Source of the DNA: Apricaphanius iberus
Taxonomy: Eukaryota > Chordata > Actinopteri > Cyprinodontiformes > Aphaniidae
Length of the DNA stretch: 64,000 bases
NCBI GenBank assembly: GCA_028564705.1
Contig: JAPXFQ010002804.1
Coordinates: forward strand, 1,736,001 to 1,800,000
Direction: 5' to 3'
Shown: positions 13,185 through 24,300 of the stretch, piece by piece
How positions within the stretch are numbered: position 1 is the first letter of the stretch
Layout: each line of letters opens with the position of its first letter
Translations under genes and position numbers: made by a program
The notes under the pieces: generated by a model
What the model saw: only the letters and a program-made list of their open reading frames with translations
The model's database searches: none
What the model was told of the DNA's origin: nothing

Positions 13185-14036
13185 GTGGCTCAGTGGTAGA
13201 GTAGTTGGCTTGCAATCAGAGGGTCGTAGGTTCGATTCCAGCTTCCTCCAGTCAGATGTCGATGTGCCCCTGGGGAAAGGCACTTAATTCCCATTCTACA
13301 TCGTCCTACCGAGCCATGTTGGCTATCGGTGTATGGATTTGAGTGTGAATGGGTGAATGTGGCTTCAATGTAAAGTGCTTTGAGTGGTCAGTAAGGGCGC
13401 TTTCACATGGTACGGGAGTCCGTACTCGGGTACGGTATTTGGTCAAAATCCACTTATTTCGTACCATGTGAACACAGACTGGACCGTGCCAGGATACGGC
13501 CAGAGAGACCTGCCTTGGAGGTAGTATCCGAGTCCAGGTACGAGCGGCCACGTACCATGTGAACACAACCCGTACTCTGGCCGTACTCAAGACAATAGAC
13601 GCGCTCCATGCGGAAATGACGACATCGCCGGCCGAAATTACAGAATCACCTCGCGACCATACAAATACCAAAACAACGCGATTCAAGCATCCCACAGCAA
13701 CACAGCAGATTACAAAACGGCGGGTTTACTACAACACTCACCCTGTAGATGGCTTCAGGTAGCAGCTGACCAGTAGACCAGTTTGTTTACATTCTAGGCT
13801 GTCGCTCGTTTTATGACGTCGGTACTTCTCACTCCCTTGTTTGTTGGAGAACTAAGACTTATTTGTATGCCGCCACCTGCTGTTTATTTGTAGTAAAAGA
13901 CTGGATCGCAATACGGTCAGAGATCCGTGCCATGTGAACAGAAAAAATTAGCATTTTCTCTGGCCGTTTTCTGGTACGGCCACACATGTGAAAACGGCCT
14001 AAGACTAGAAAAGCGCTATATAAGTTCAGTCATTCA
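13185..14036 (+). mobile_element. tRNA-derived SINE split by a MITE
   Basis: The head has an A-box-like TGGCTCAGTGGTAGAG and a B-box GGTTCGATTCC (13229-13239), the split pol III promoter of tRNA-derived SINEs. The body carries GTGCCCCTGGGGAAAGGCAC, TGAATGTGGCTTCAATGTAA and AGTGCTTTGAGTGGTCAGTAA, and resumes after the insertion with GACTAGAAAAGCGCTATATAAG. This order is a common teleost SINE. It is interrupted at 13395-13999 by a separate element; joining the flanks at one TAA restores the expected SINE order. Confidence 0.85.
13395..13999. mobile_element. PIF/Harbinger-like MITE inserted in the SINE
   Basis: A 605-bp element with imperfect 15-bp inverted ends GGGCGCTTTCACATG and CATGTGAAAACGGCC, flanked by TAA at 13392-13394 and 14000-14002. 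A 3-bp TWA duplication is the hallmark of PIF/Harbinger transposition. Internally it repeats the GTACCATGTGAACAC motif several times. No transposase is present, so it is non-autonomous. Confidence 0.8.
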
Positions 14037-14576
14037 TTTACCATGTGTGTGTTTCACATAAATGTCCTGTAAAGTCATCGCAGCAGGTGTCAGTGGTGCG
14101 AGCTTGTTCCTGCAATGTCAGAAAATTATTTAGGCAGACTGAAGGGAAAGTAATGACTTTTTTTATTCCTTAAATGAAAACTGAAATCATAACGTTTTTT
14201 GTTTGAAACAAAAAAAATGAAAAACGAGAGTTTTTGTTTTTTCACTTTTTGTTTCAAATGAAAAAACAAACTGCCTAAATGTACATGGACCCACAAAGTC
14301 CTATTCTTCAAGTTTGGTTTTTGTAAATTCTTGTGCAGATTGATGTTGATATAAAGAGCTGCAAAATTATTTATGATGTGATTTAATAGAATAAAACAAG
14401 AGTAATTATAAGAAAGGTTAATATTATGTCCCTAACAGCATTTTAGGCTTCTAATTCCGATATGATCTTTCAACCTCAAATCCGATCCGATACACTGCTA
14501 TGAACAATCTTGACCTCCACTATAATGGGATCGCAATCACTGTACATTTTTGTGTAAATACCAGAGTGGTGGAGGA

Positions 14577-15060
14577 ATTTTCTAATAACTCCAACAATTT
14601 CTGGAGATGTTGAACCAAATGAAAACAACTAAACGATATGTCTGGTGAGTATGCTGGCAATGCAAGAACTGGGACATTTTCAGCTTCCAAGAATTATGTA
14701 CAGATCCTTGCAACACGGGACCGTGCATTGTCATGCTGCAACATGAGGTGATGTTGTTGAATGTGTGGCGCAACAATGGGCCTCAGGATCTCGTCACGGT
14801 ATCTCTGTGCATTCAAAATGCCATCAATAAAATGGACCTGTGTTCTTCGTCCATAACATACACCTGCTAATACCATAACCCCACTGCCACCATGGGCCAC
14901 TTGGTCCACAACATTGACATCAGAAAACCGCTCACCCACACAACTCCACAAACGCGGTCTGCCAGCATAAACCGGAATTCATCCGTGAAGAGAACACCTC
15001 TCCTACATGCCAGACGCCATGGCATGTGAGCATTTGCCCACTCAAGTCGTTTATGACAAC
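14577..15060 (-). pseudogene. Dead Tc1/mariner-type transposase fragment
   Basis: On the minus strand the translation includes GVLFTDEFRF (first catalytic Asp region), VGERFSDVNVVDQVAHGG, GRRTQVHFIDGILNAQRY, LMLQHDNARSRVARICT (second catalytic Asp region) and, after a stop, FLEAENVPVLALPAYSPDI. These are Tc1-clade transposase motifs in the right order. The copy is broken by a frameshift between the first two blocks and an in-frame stop near 14693, and it lacks both ends. It is a fossil inside the large intron. Confidence 0.85.
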
Positions 15061-15439
15061 GGACCTAAAAATGACATGGGGTACTTTACTGTAAAAAAAA
15101 TAAAAAATAAAAAAACGAGAATCAAATTAAATCGTGACCTTAAAAATCGAAAAACAAATCTAAGATTTGGAGAATTGTGACACCCATAGTTATTAGTAAT
15201 ATTTAGAAAATGTTTCAGATCATTCTCATAAAAAATGTGGTAAAAAAACAAAAATATTACTGAACACCACAACCAAGTATCGCTATATAATTACGTCAAA
15301 AGAAAAGCTCATGGTACAAATATTTCAAGATCTATTTATGATAAACTCAGTCCAAGAATATATCTGTAAACACCGGAGTCCCTACACCTATATTTATGTG
15401 TGAGCATGCTAGTGTATATAAGATGTTTGATAGCTGGTG

Positions 15440-16260
15440 TAAGGAGCCGTCCACAGGACTCCAGCGTGTTGGGGCCCCAGGAGAGCTAACGCAAGGCTGA
15501 CTGCACTACCGAAGGGAGGAGCAGAGGAGAGCCCCCGGGGATACGTCCAGCAGCTACAATGCAGGAGCCCGGGGGGCTCCGCAGCGACGAGTCCATTGGC
15601 TCTGCCGGTGACCCACTACGCCAGGGGGGCCCCACTAGACAGCAGTGACCCGATCAGAGATCGGACCACAGGGGTCCCCCACTGCTAGGCCACAGCTGGC
15701 CCATGGCCGACAGATGCTGCCACGACCCCGAGCCAACTCCTCCAATGGACATCCCAGCGCCCCCCTCTGCCCCACCCCGTAGTGCCACACAAACAGTTAC
15801 ATCGGATGGAAGGCATCCCCAGGCCAAGCCCAGTCAGCACCCAAACATCAAGCTCTACCAGCACCTGAATCCTGATCCCACACACCGCAGAGTGCTGGGT
15901 CCAGGCACCCAACCAAGGCAAAACAAACCCACCAATGAACTGGCCAGGCACGAAGCATGCAGAACAGGTGAACGATCAAGCAGAAATGCTGGATCTGTAT
16001 CCCACCAAACCATCTAACAGGTACACAATCAATTGTTCCAAAAAGTAGCGCCCTGAATGAGGTCCCCCTACCAACAAAAGGATGACATCGACCTGGCACA
16101 CTGGCCGACCAACACACCGGTCAACCCAGGCCTGGCCAGGCATGCACCATAGCCGAACTGAGCCGCCCCAGAGCAACCAGGCCCACATACCGAGAGCCAC
16201 CAACGCACCAGTAAGCAGGGGTATCAGTCACGCCGGCGAGTGACGGGGGGAAATTTGCCC
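15440..16260. repeat. GC-rich patch of unknown origin in the large intron
   Basis: About 800 nt, markedly GC-rich and C-rich on the plus strand, with sharp borders against AT-rich DNA. It has many CAGGC, CCCAGC and CACC-type words. Both strands show modest open frames of about 60-100 codons, but the composition (Pro/His/Arg or Trp/Gly/Val) looks like translated low-complexity DNA, with no domain. It could be part of a GC-rich LINE or another insertion. I do not recognise it. Confidence 0.4.
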
Positions 16261-16437
16261 CCCATTAGATGTAGGGCCTGAGATGTGCCAGGCAAGAGGG
16301 CAGGTGCTTTTTTTTCTTTTATTTTTTTCAAAAAGTGGAGAGGGCAGTTCTTTCCTAAAATTTGAAGAAGAAAAAAAATCTGCTATACCTGTAATTATGA
16401 TTGTTTAACCTGCTGTCGACTGAACTCTCCACATGGA

Positions 16438-17590
16438 TAGGGATGGGTACTAATATTCTGTAGTAACCAGACCGAAAACCATCGTACATTTCGGTACTTT
16501 ATTTCGTCTCTTTTTTTTTTTTTTAGACATCAAGCACTATGGATTCTGGGCATGCCATCAACCAAGAGCGATGCCCTATATCACCAGACAAGGCTAACAT
16601 GGTTATCTTTTTGCAAAAAAAACCTGCTAAACCTGTCAAAATAACGCATTAACGCAGGTCGATTTACTCATAGAATAAACAATTTTTTTTTTAAACACAA
16701 TTAATGCATGCACAAAATAACACTCTTTTTAGAATTCAACCCGCACCACATCAGTGCTTCCTAACCGACCAAGCTACGGATAGCTGTGCAGCAGCGTGTG
16801 TGTGCCTAAATGACATGTAAGTATATTATTATTGCCTTATTGGGTTAATATAATTATAAGTTCATAAGTTGTCAGTGGGAATTTTCCTAACCATCCGCTT
16901 GGGATGTAAGCTTATTGCAGTTATTGCTGAGTTAAAATGCGAAATTATCCTTTTAAAGATATGTTTTCTGACTTAATTAGTGCTAATTCAATTAGCAGAA
17001 GTAGTCATGTACATCTCAAAATAAGAGCATTCAGTTCCTGATGTGATGAACCGGACAATTTTATCTGCCCGGTGTTTACTTATGGGAAAATGGTAAATTT
17101 TGAAATTTGATTACTAAGTCTTTATTATATTTGATTTATGTGACGTAACACAGACTGCTGATATCCAAATGTTAAGTTTATTCATACATTTTGGTTAGTT
17201 CTACATTAGTCATGTTTATTATTTTTCATATTAGACCGCACATACATTGTTATGGTGATTATGAAGATCAAAACCCAAAAAATAAATCGTTGATTTGTCC
17301 TGTATTTAACATTTTAAAAAGAGCAACAGCATCTGGATTTGTTCGTTATTTACACTGAAAACTGTAGTTTTTTGGTCATTTAGGAATGGTGATTAATTCA
17401 CAGGTTAATTAAATTAACATTTTTAATTACTTGACAGCCCTGCTAAAAAAAAAAAATACGAGGGTTTTTGGACAAAGTTTTTATGTTTTCCATTCTTTAA
17501 GCACCGTTTCGAACACCTTTTAAGCACCGGCACCATTTCAAAAATAACGGTTTGGCACCGGTATCGGATATAACTTAAACGATGCCCATA
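16438..17590. mobile_element. hAT-like fossil with a second one nested inside
   Basis: The left end TAGGGATGGGTACTAATATT and the right region GGCACCGGTATCGGAT..ACGATGCCCATA are inverted partners of a common fish non-autonomous hAT family (GGGATGGGTA versus ACGATGCCCAT). Inside, about 16628-17444, another pair is seen: TAAACCTGTCAAAATAACGC and TTTTAATTACTTGACAGCCC. Neither pair keeps a clear 8-bp duplication, so both are old. Confidence 0.55.
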
Positions 17591-18768
17591 CATACACATG
17601 GGGCTGAACAGCGCAACTGCTTGTGAGTAATGGGGGCTGAATCTGTGCTCTAGTGCCGCACTGGAGATCAGGGACAAATCAAAGACATTTTTCTACTACT
17701 GCAGTGATCAGAAATCGGCAAGGCACTCTGATCTTGCTCTTTGCTTTTCTGATTGCATCAACGGGAGTAAAACCCACGGCATGTGTCCTTTTTGCATGCG
17801 TTGTTCAGCTACAGCGATCTTTCACCGCCTTCTGTCTACAGTGCAGTCATAAATTTGCTCCAAAGCCTCGATAACTCTTCACTGAGCTATCAGCTCCCGG
17901 ATAGCGACATACTTTGAGTATAGCGCTCAGGTCTGAGATGATGGTCAGATGCTGATGTGGGACTCTTTTTGATTGATTCCGTAACCATAACTCTGTGCAT
18001 AAAGTTGAAATTGTACGCGCGACTGCACCAAGTGATCAGTGTGAATTGACCGATACAGATGGTCAAAATGACCGATACCCGGCAGATGTTTCAATAACCA
18101 TTTTTAAAAAATTGTAAAATGTGGAGAATGTTTGGTTAACATGACCTCTGCACCCACTACAGCGGGTTTTCCCTTAAGAAATATTTAAAAGTACTAAAGT
18201 TTATTTTTTTAAAACAGTTTTCTGACTTACCAGCATTTTATATATCTTTAATAAGATTTTATAGAATTTATTAATTATGTATGCAATTAAAACCTTGTCA
18301 CATTGTATCTAGTTCCAATTTTCTGATCTGTTGCTATTGAATGGAATATAATATCAATATTGGTATTGACTTTAATAATTGAATATCTTAACAACCCTAT
18401 GAGCAATTCAAGCCAATAAAAATATATAAAGTGTAGTTTAGACTTCTCTGTCTATGTCAAAACGGATTGATGCAGCAGCATTATCCGCTGACGCAAGGCC
18501 TCTCTGTCACCTACGCAAGGATGGAATAGAGCCCCATTTTCTAACGATCCGTCTCCGTCAACGGAGAGCGGATGCCTGTGATTGGTCAGCTCAACAGCCA
18601 GAGATCGTTTCACCAGAACGAGGCTCTATAGTCGCTGTAATCCATAGTCAATGCAGCGTTTGGGCACTACATGCTTTATACTGAAAGTACAGTTTATCTA
18701 GTATGGTCTTTTGGTGATTTTGAACAGAAAGTGTAGAGAAACAACAAAACAGACCGCTGAGTTTGTTT

Positions 18769-19668
18769 TAGGGCTGAAACGATTCATCGAGTTACTTGAT
18801 TTACTTGATTCCAAAAATTGCTAGAGGCAAAAACTCTGCCTCGAAGCCTCGTTAAATTCTTATGATGCGCACTATAGCGTAGGGATCTGATTCCACATGA
18901 ACCGTTGTTTTGGACAAAACACTGCCAAGTATTAGCACATGATACATTTTGAATTCAGTTGGCATGATGGCGTAAAGGTGTACATAAACGGCAGAAAACG
19001 TAACATCACTATCTGTGACCGAAAAATGCTCTTACATCACATTTACAGCGACAAAAATCAACAGACTTAATGTTGCACTGAAACCAAAGTCAGAAAAAAA
19101 ATACTTCTTCACTCTCCTCTGACACAGAGACTCCTATGAGTGTTTAGAATTATTAATAAGTGACCATTCCTAAATGTTCAGTGCTGTTGAGCAGGGGCGT
19201 ATCCAGGAGCCTAATAAAGAGGGGCTAATGAAAATAAAAGCAAAGATGTTCTTCTAGTGGGGACCCAATGTGAGCTGGTCGCATTTTAGAGTTTTCAAAT
19301 GTTAAAAGGACATTTACAGTCATTTTATTTTGCTAAGGTTTATGGGACAATGTAGTTTCAAACTCTGCTTGCTTTTCAAACTATTAGATTGGTGAAAAAT
19401 AAAATAAAATCCCGAAAACATTGCAACTTTTCACAAAAGCTTTTTCACAAAAAAGTGGATAGACTGTTTAGTTTGTTAGTTCTGGAGCCAAATGTTGGAC
19501 TTCATTGTTTTTTTGAGAGATAAAAGGCAAATGCTTGATCATTTTACAGGCACAACATTTTTTTATGCATGACTTGTTTTGGTTGTTTTAAAAACGTAAA
19601 AAAAATTACATCGATTAATGAAGTGCTAGATTAATCGTTTACAAAAAGAATGGATAGCTGCAGACCTA
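18769..19668. mobile_element. Non-autonomous hAT element with perfect 8-bp duplication
   Basis: It starts TAGGGCTGAAACGATTCATC and ends with GATAGCTGCAGACCTA. The flanks are identical 8-bp copies of GTTTGTTT at 18761-18768 and 19669-19676, as hAT insertion makes. The subterminal ATCGAGTTACTTGATTACTTGATT-like repeats and the right-hand TTAATCGTTTAC also pair. The 900-bp interior shows no transposase. Confidence 0.85.
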
Positions 19669-20235
19669 GTTTGTTTACATGTGGTTTTAGAGTATTCTAT
19701 GAGCTGCACTTCTAGTAAAACGCTTTACAGCTTAAAAAAACAAACTTTCTGTCATCCATTGCTCCTTGATGGGGGAAAGCGTTCACAAGCTGAAGAAAAT
19801 AAACTCTTGTTAACCAGAAACTACACTGCAGTTGTTTTTTCTAAAGTCAGCACCCCCTGTTGTCTTGGTGGGGAACTGCTTTGCAACACTGAAACAAAAC
19901 AAAAAACGGAGAGGCCGATCTGGAGGACTATAAATGAAAAACATCTCCGTCAATACGTCTGGGTGCAAAGTTACTGACGGAGAAGGATAAACTGGCCTTT
20001 ACTCTAACACAAAAACGGCATTTCTACCAGTAGACAGTTTGTGGAATTTATAAATAGTTTAGACCGTCTATTTTCACTAGACTATAGTATCACTAAATTC
20101 AGCTATATCAAATGCAAAGCTAAGGGTTTCTTTGAAGAGTCCAAATGTTCCCTGTCAGAATTCCTACTTCCGATAGAGTTGTTGTTTTTCTGACTTGTAA
20201 GTCGAAAAATCTAACTTCCAAGTAAACAAAGAACA

Positions 20236-20254
20236 CACACACACACACACACAC
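20236..20254. repeat. (CA)n microsatellite
   Basis: A run of CA dinucleotides; a second similar run lies at about 20595-20614. Both are in the large intron. Confidence 0.9.
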
Positions 20255-20812
20255 AAAAACAGTCAATTTCATAGGTAGAGTCTGGAGAAAGCACAACCAT
20301 AATGAAAATCAATATTTTGCTTTATCTATAAGTTCTGGCATAGTTAAAAGTTCAGGACATACCAGAAATAAACATCCCCCCTTCTGATCTTGTTCTTCTT
20401 TGAACATGAGCAGAATTACAGGCACAGGACACTAGCTGAAATTTTAAGTGTAACAGTGCAACCAAGAAGCTTTCTGGCTACCCTAAAGAGATTTTTGGTT
20501 GCATGAGTGACCAACTACACTCTGGAGCTCCTGCCATCTTTTTTCTCCCTATTTATTTAGTCGCTGTGGCACCACCGACACACATGCTAGCAACACACAC
20601 ACACACACACACACATAGAGCTTTGCTACTCTATGAGAATGGCAGTGCTTGCTGGTGTAAATGACACTCGGCAGGAGCAGAGGAAGCATAGGTAGTTTTC
20701 TGGCTTCAGTCCTTCACACAGATGACACACAGACGACCCTTAGACTGTCCAAAATGGAGGAAAGAATCATGGAAAACTGTGTGATGAAAGCTTTGAACAA
20801 ATTTATGCTCAC

Positions 20813-20988
20813 CTTTTCTCAGACATCCTTCCTTCAAGTGGTTGTTCATTTCGGAAACATACATGGACTTCCTGTTTTTGTCTCTTCTCTTTCTGCTCGC
20901 TGGTTTCACTAGACACAATGCCATCTGTTGAGAGCCGTCCCTTCTCCGTCCTCTTATGGTCTATGCAGTGGGGCGGGCTGCTGTAGAC
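20813..20988 (-). CDS. hivep3: hivep3-like coding exon, 176 nt
   Basis: This short exon was found from splice signals. A strong pyrimidine tract (CCTTTTCTTTTTCTGAGTTTAG on the minus strand) ends at 20989 and an AAAAG/GTGAGC donor lies at 20813/20812. Read in phase 0 from the giant exon it is open throughout: 58 codons plus two bases, beginning VYSSPPHC and ending GRMSEK. It is rich in K, E, Q and S with no clear domain; the stretch EVHVCFRNEQP carries one Cys. In mammalian HIVEP3 the stretch after the giant exon leads into the C-terminal finger pair, but no finger is seen here. The intron to the giant exon is only 330 nt. RNA evidence would be needed to prove use. Confidence 0.75.
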
Positions 20989-21318
20989 CTAAACTCAGAA
21001 AAAGAAAAGGGGCAAACCCTTGCATGTCATCAGAATCAAAACTTAAGAATTCACAGTGAACAAAATACTATAAACCATCCATTACAGACTTGAAGGTACA
21101 TAAAGATTGGTCTTTGATGGCCATAACTAAAAATCTTTTTATATTTGAAATATTTATTGAGAATTACAAAAATCAAATGTTGATGCTCCCAGAATTCAAG
21201 GTCCGTTTTATCTATTTTTGCATTCTCTAATAAAAAAGTTTTTTTGTATGTTTAATTAAGACATGACTAATGACAGATTTAGAGACAGACTAAAATCAAA
21301 GGTGAGTGCAGTAATTAC
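20989..21318 (-). other. hivep3-like intron, 330 nt, phase 0
   Basis: A short intron between the giant exon and the 176-nt exon. Donor GTAATT and acceptor TTTCTGAGTTTAG are read on the minus strand. Nothing else is recognised in it. Confidence 0.75.
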
Positions 21319-24300
21319 CTCAGAAGAGCAGAGACTTTTGCTGTCTTCATCCTCCATGGATTCGGTTATTCTGACCGTCATGGAGGATGTGGTATAAATG
21401 GAGGAAGTGAGCCTCTGCTTACATTTCAGTAGAGAGAGTACTGTCTTACTGCAGAGCCCAGGTGGATTGGGGTCATAGCCATTAGTAGACCATGATGAAT
21501 ACACTGAGGGCTTCTGTTCATCCAGAGTAGAGGGGTTAGGCTTTATGTAGTTCAAATAGCACCAGCTGTTACAGGTGCTGGAGAGCAGGCTGGGGACAGA
21601 CGATTCCGCACTCGAGTTGGAAAAAGAAACATCTGGAAAGCAGGACAGAGTTTCCTGTTTGAGCCCTTGACTGGGTTTGTCAAGTGCCGCTGTGTTGACA
21701 CGTCCAACCTCTTTCTCATCTTCTTCTTTTACTCTTTTCTGCTGCTGTTGTGACTCAGGGTTGAGCTCTATACTGTTTGAAGGAGAAAGCATGCGCTTGT
21801 TGCCACTGGATCCTGGAAACCTTGGGCCATCATCAGACCGTGGGGGCAGGTCTACACTTGTGTTCTGGTGGTTTCGGAATTTGGCTGTTGAAATGCTTAC
21901 ATTGGGTGAGATGCCGTCAAATGCTTCCCGTGGCCTCTGGGAGATGGTCTGGGATAGAGAAGTGTATATAGCACACGCTGGGCTGAGCGTGTCTGTCTGG
22001 AGACGAACGGCTACTGTTGGAGATCTAAATGGCCTCAGTTCTTCTAAACTACAAGTGATGTGAGGGACGCGTTGCTGAATGTGGGAGTTACTGGTGGGAA
22101 CCTCTGTATACGTTTGATGCTGTGGGGGGATCTCTAGTTTCAGCCCAGTAGAAACAGGGAGATAGTGGGCTCGGGCTGCCCCCGTGGGTCCATATGAAGG
22201 AATAATCTGTGGTGCTTGGGGAGGAACCTGTTCTGGATGGATGTAAGGGGCCTCCATCACATCCACTGAAGGTTCATAGCTGTTTGACAGTTCTGTGCTT
22301 TCTGTCGTGTGAATGTTTTGACTGAGTTTACACTGTGTGACAATGTCTTTGCACTGTGATCCCTCTGGAATACCCAAGACTCTGACACTTGATAAAGGGG
22401 GAGAGGAGGACCTGCTGCCATAAATCAAAGTTTGACTTCCTTTAAAAAATCTATCAGAGGTTCCATGTTCTGGACTATGGCTCAGGACTGTACTGTGGCC
22501 TTCCTCATCGTCTTGATCTCGGATTACAGCATGTCTCATAAGGAGACATTTTCGTCTGTCTTTCCAGCCAAGTGCAGAGCGCTCAGGAGAAAGACAACTG
22601 TAGTCAAATGATTTGCTACGTGTCTCAGCCAATTCAACACTAGGTTGTGGGTCATGAGGGGCTTGCTCAGAAGCTGAGCGCCTCATCTCTCTTTGATGAT
22701 GCACCCCAGGCACAGTCAACATGTGAGGGGCTCTCGACCTCCTTAGTGCCTTCGATGTCGTTATCTCCATGTCTGGTCTAGATGCTTCCTCAAAAGATGT
22801 AGAGCGGCTGGACGCATATGATGCACTGCTGTCCTGACTCGGGCTACGGGGAAGAGACACGGAATCAAAGCTGGAGTCACCTGAGGACTGGGCAGCCTCA
22901 GCTAAACGCAAGCGCTTCTTCTTTGGCGGAAGCTTTTCAATAGGAAGCTGTGCTAAAGATGGGCTCCTTTGTGGCCAATGAAAATCATCAAGTTTCTCAA
23001 TTTTTTTCTCAGCAAAGTTCGGCTCTTGTGAGTTCTCTGTACTACTGTTCAAGTCTTCTGTTACAAGTATTTCTGGAACCTGAACATTATTTTGACGAAC
23101 CAGCTTGCGGCCTGAAAGTTTTACTGACTGATGTTGGGGTTGAGTTTTAGAGAAGGGACGATTTTCTTTATGAGGTGGAGAGTTGTTTGTTATTTTTAGG
23201 CTTTGATATTCATGACATGAAGATTCTTGTTTTTCAAATAAACTAGTGTGCTGAATCACTGAGCAGGTTTGAAGTGCAGGCCTTCTAGGGCTCTCAACAG
23301 TTACAATACTTTCATCCCTACGCGTTCCTGATGACAGGGCTGAAGAAGAGGATGGGGGATAAGAAATGTCATCAGAATCAAAACTCGCCTCTTTCCTTCT
23401 CTTACGCATTGTTGAAACTCCAGCTCTGGCAGCATGGTTACTTAGCTGTGAGCTCTCCATTGGACTCAATACCATTTCATTTTGAGGATAATATGCATGG
23501 CATAAGTTTTGCTTGTGTTTCTTATAACCTCCCCAATCTGTGCACCCAGTGCCACAGGCCTCACATTCATAAGGCTGTGGTTGGTGTTGGTTTTGTTCAG
23601 ATACTGTGGTTACACTGTTGCATGAAAATGAACGAGGGGCTTCTTGCTCTTCTTTAGCAGGCTCGGGGCCTACAGGGATTTCAATGGCTGGTTGCCTTCT
23701 CAGTGTCCCGAAACGACGCAACGTTTGACTTTCCGAAGGCTGTTCATCAAAGGACTGAGTTTGGCGAAATTTGCAGGGAGCAGCACTTGATGTATCTAAT
23801 GAACTTGATGCAGATGGCATTGAGAGACTTCTCACCATGGAGGCAGTAGATGTTTGGCAAGAAGTTTGCCCCAATTTTAGGGATGCATGATGAAATTTTT
23901 CACAGGGAACTCCCATACTAATCGACCCTGTAGTTTTATACCCCATATTTCCAGAATTAAGGCTGTGAATAAGGGGTGCTTTGATGTTTGAACTATTCTG
24001 AGCCTCTGAACTATTCTTTCTACTCAGTGAAAATCTCCTCGGTTTTACACTGTCAATTTTACTGGTATCCACCACTGCCTCGTTGATGGTGATGAGCTTT
24101 GTGATATGATCAATAACCTGTTTCTTGGGTACAGTAAATGAAATGTTTTTGTCCTCCTGATCGGAGAGATGCTGGTTATGATGATGAGACAATCTCTGTA
24201 GTTGTCCGAGACGTCCATATTTACCAAGGATGATCTCCGCATAGCTTTTGGCACTCGTGTTTGGGGGACTGTCTTGTGGTTGCTCTGTGCTTTCAGAGTG

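Larger units (their letters stand above)
7582..20812 (-). other. hivep3-like large intron, about 13.2 kb, phase 2
   Basis: It runs from GTGAGC at 20812 to CACTTACAG at 7582. It is filled with repeats listed separately: a Tc1 end, a LINE tail, a split SINE, a dead Tc1 transposase, a GC-rich patch and hAT elements. I saw no phase-2 to phase-2 exon resembling the missing C-terminal finger pair, but short exons could be missed by eye. (CA)n microsatellites lie at about 20236-20254 and 20595-20614, and a 27-nt poly(A) at 11622-11648. Confidence 0.6.

Noticed and set aside
13185..13255. Possible tRNA gene with A and B boxes
   Set aside because: The boxes are followed by the body and tail of a fish SINE, and the cloverleaf stems are not maintained; it is a tRNA-derived retroposon head.
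13306..13695. 129-codon minus-strand frame
   Set aside because: It crosses the SINE-MITE junction, so it cannot be a host gene.
15703..16203. Overlapping 75-104 codon frames on both strands
   Set aside because: They lie in the GC-rich patch, overlap each other on both strands and show only Pro/His or Trp/Gly-rich composition with no domain.
21677..22063. 128-codon plus-strand frame and other frames opposite the giant exon
   Set aside because: They are shadows of the serine-rich minus-strand coding sequence and carry no domain.
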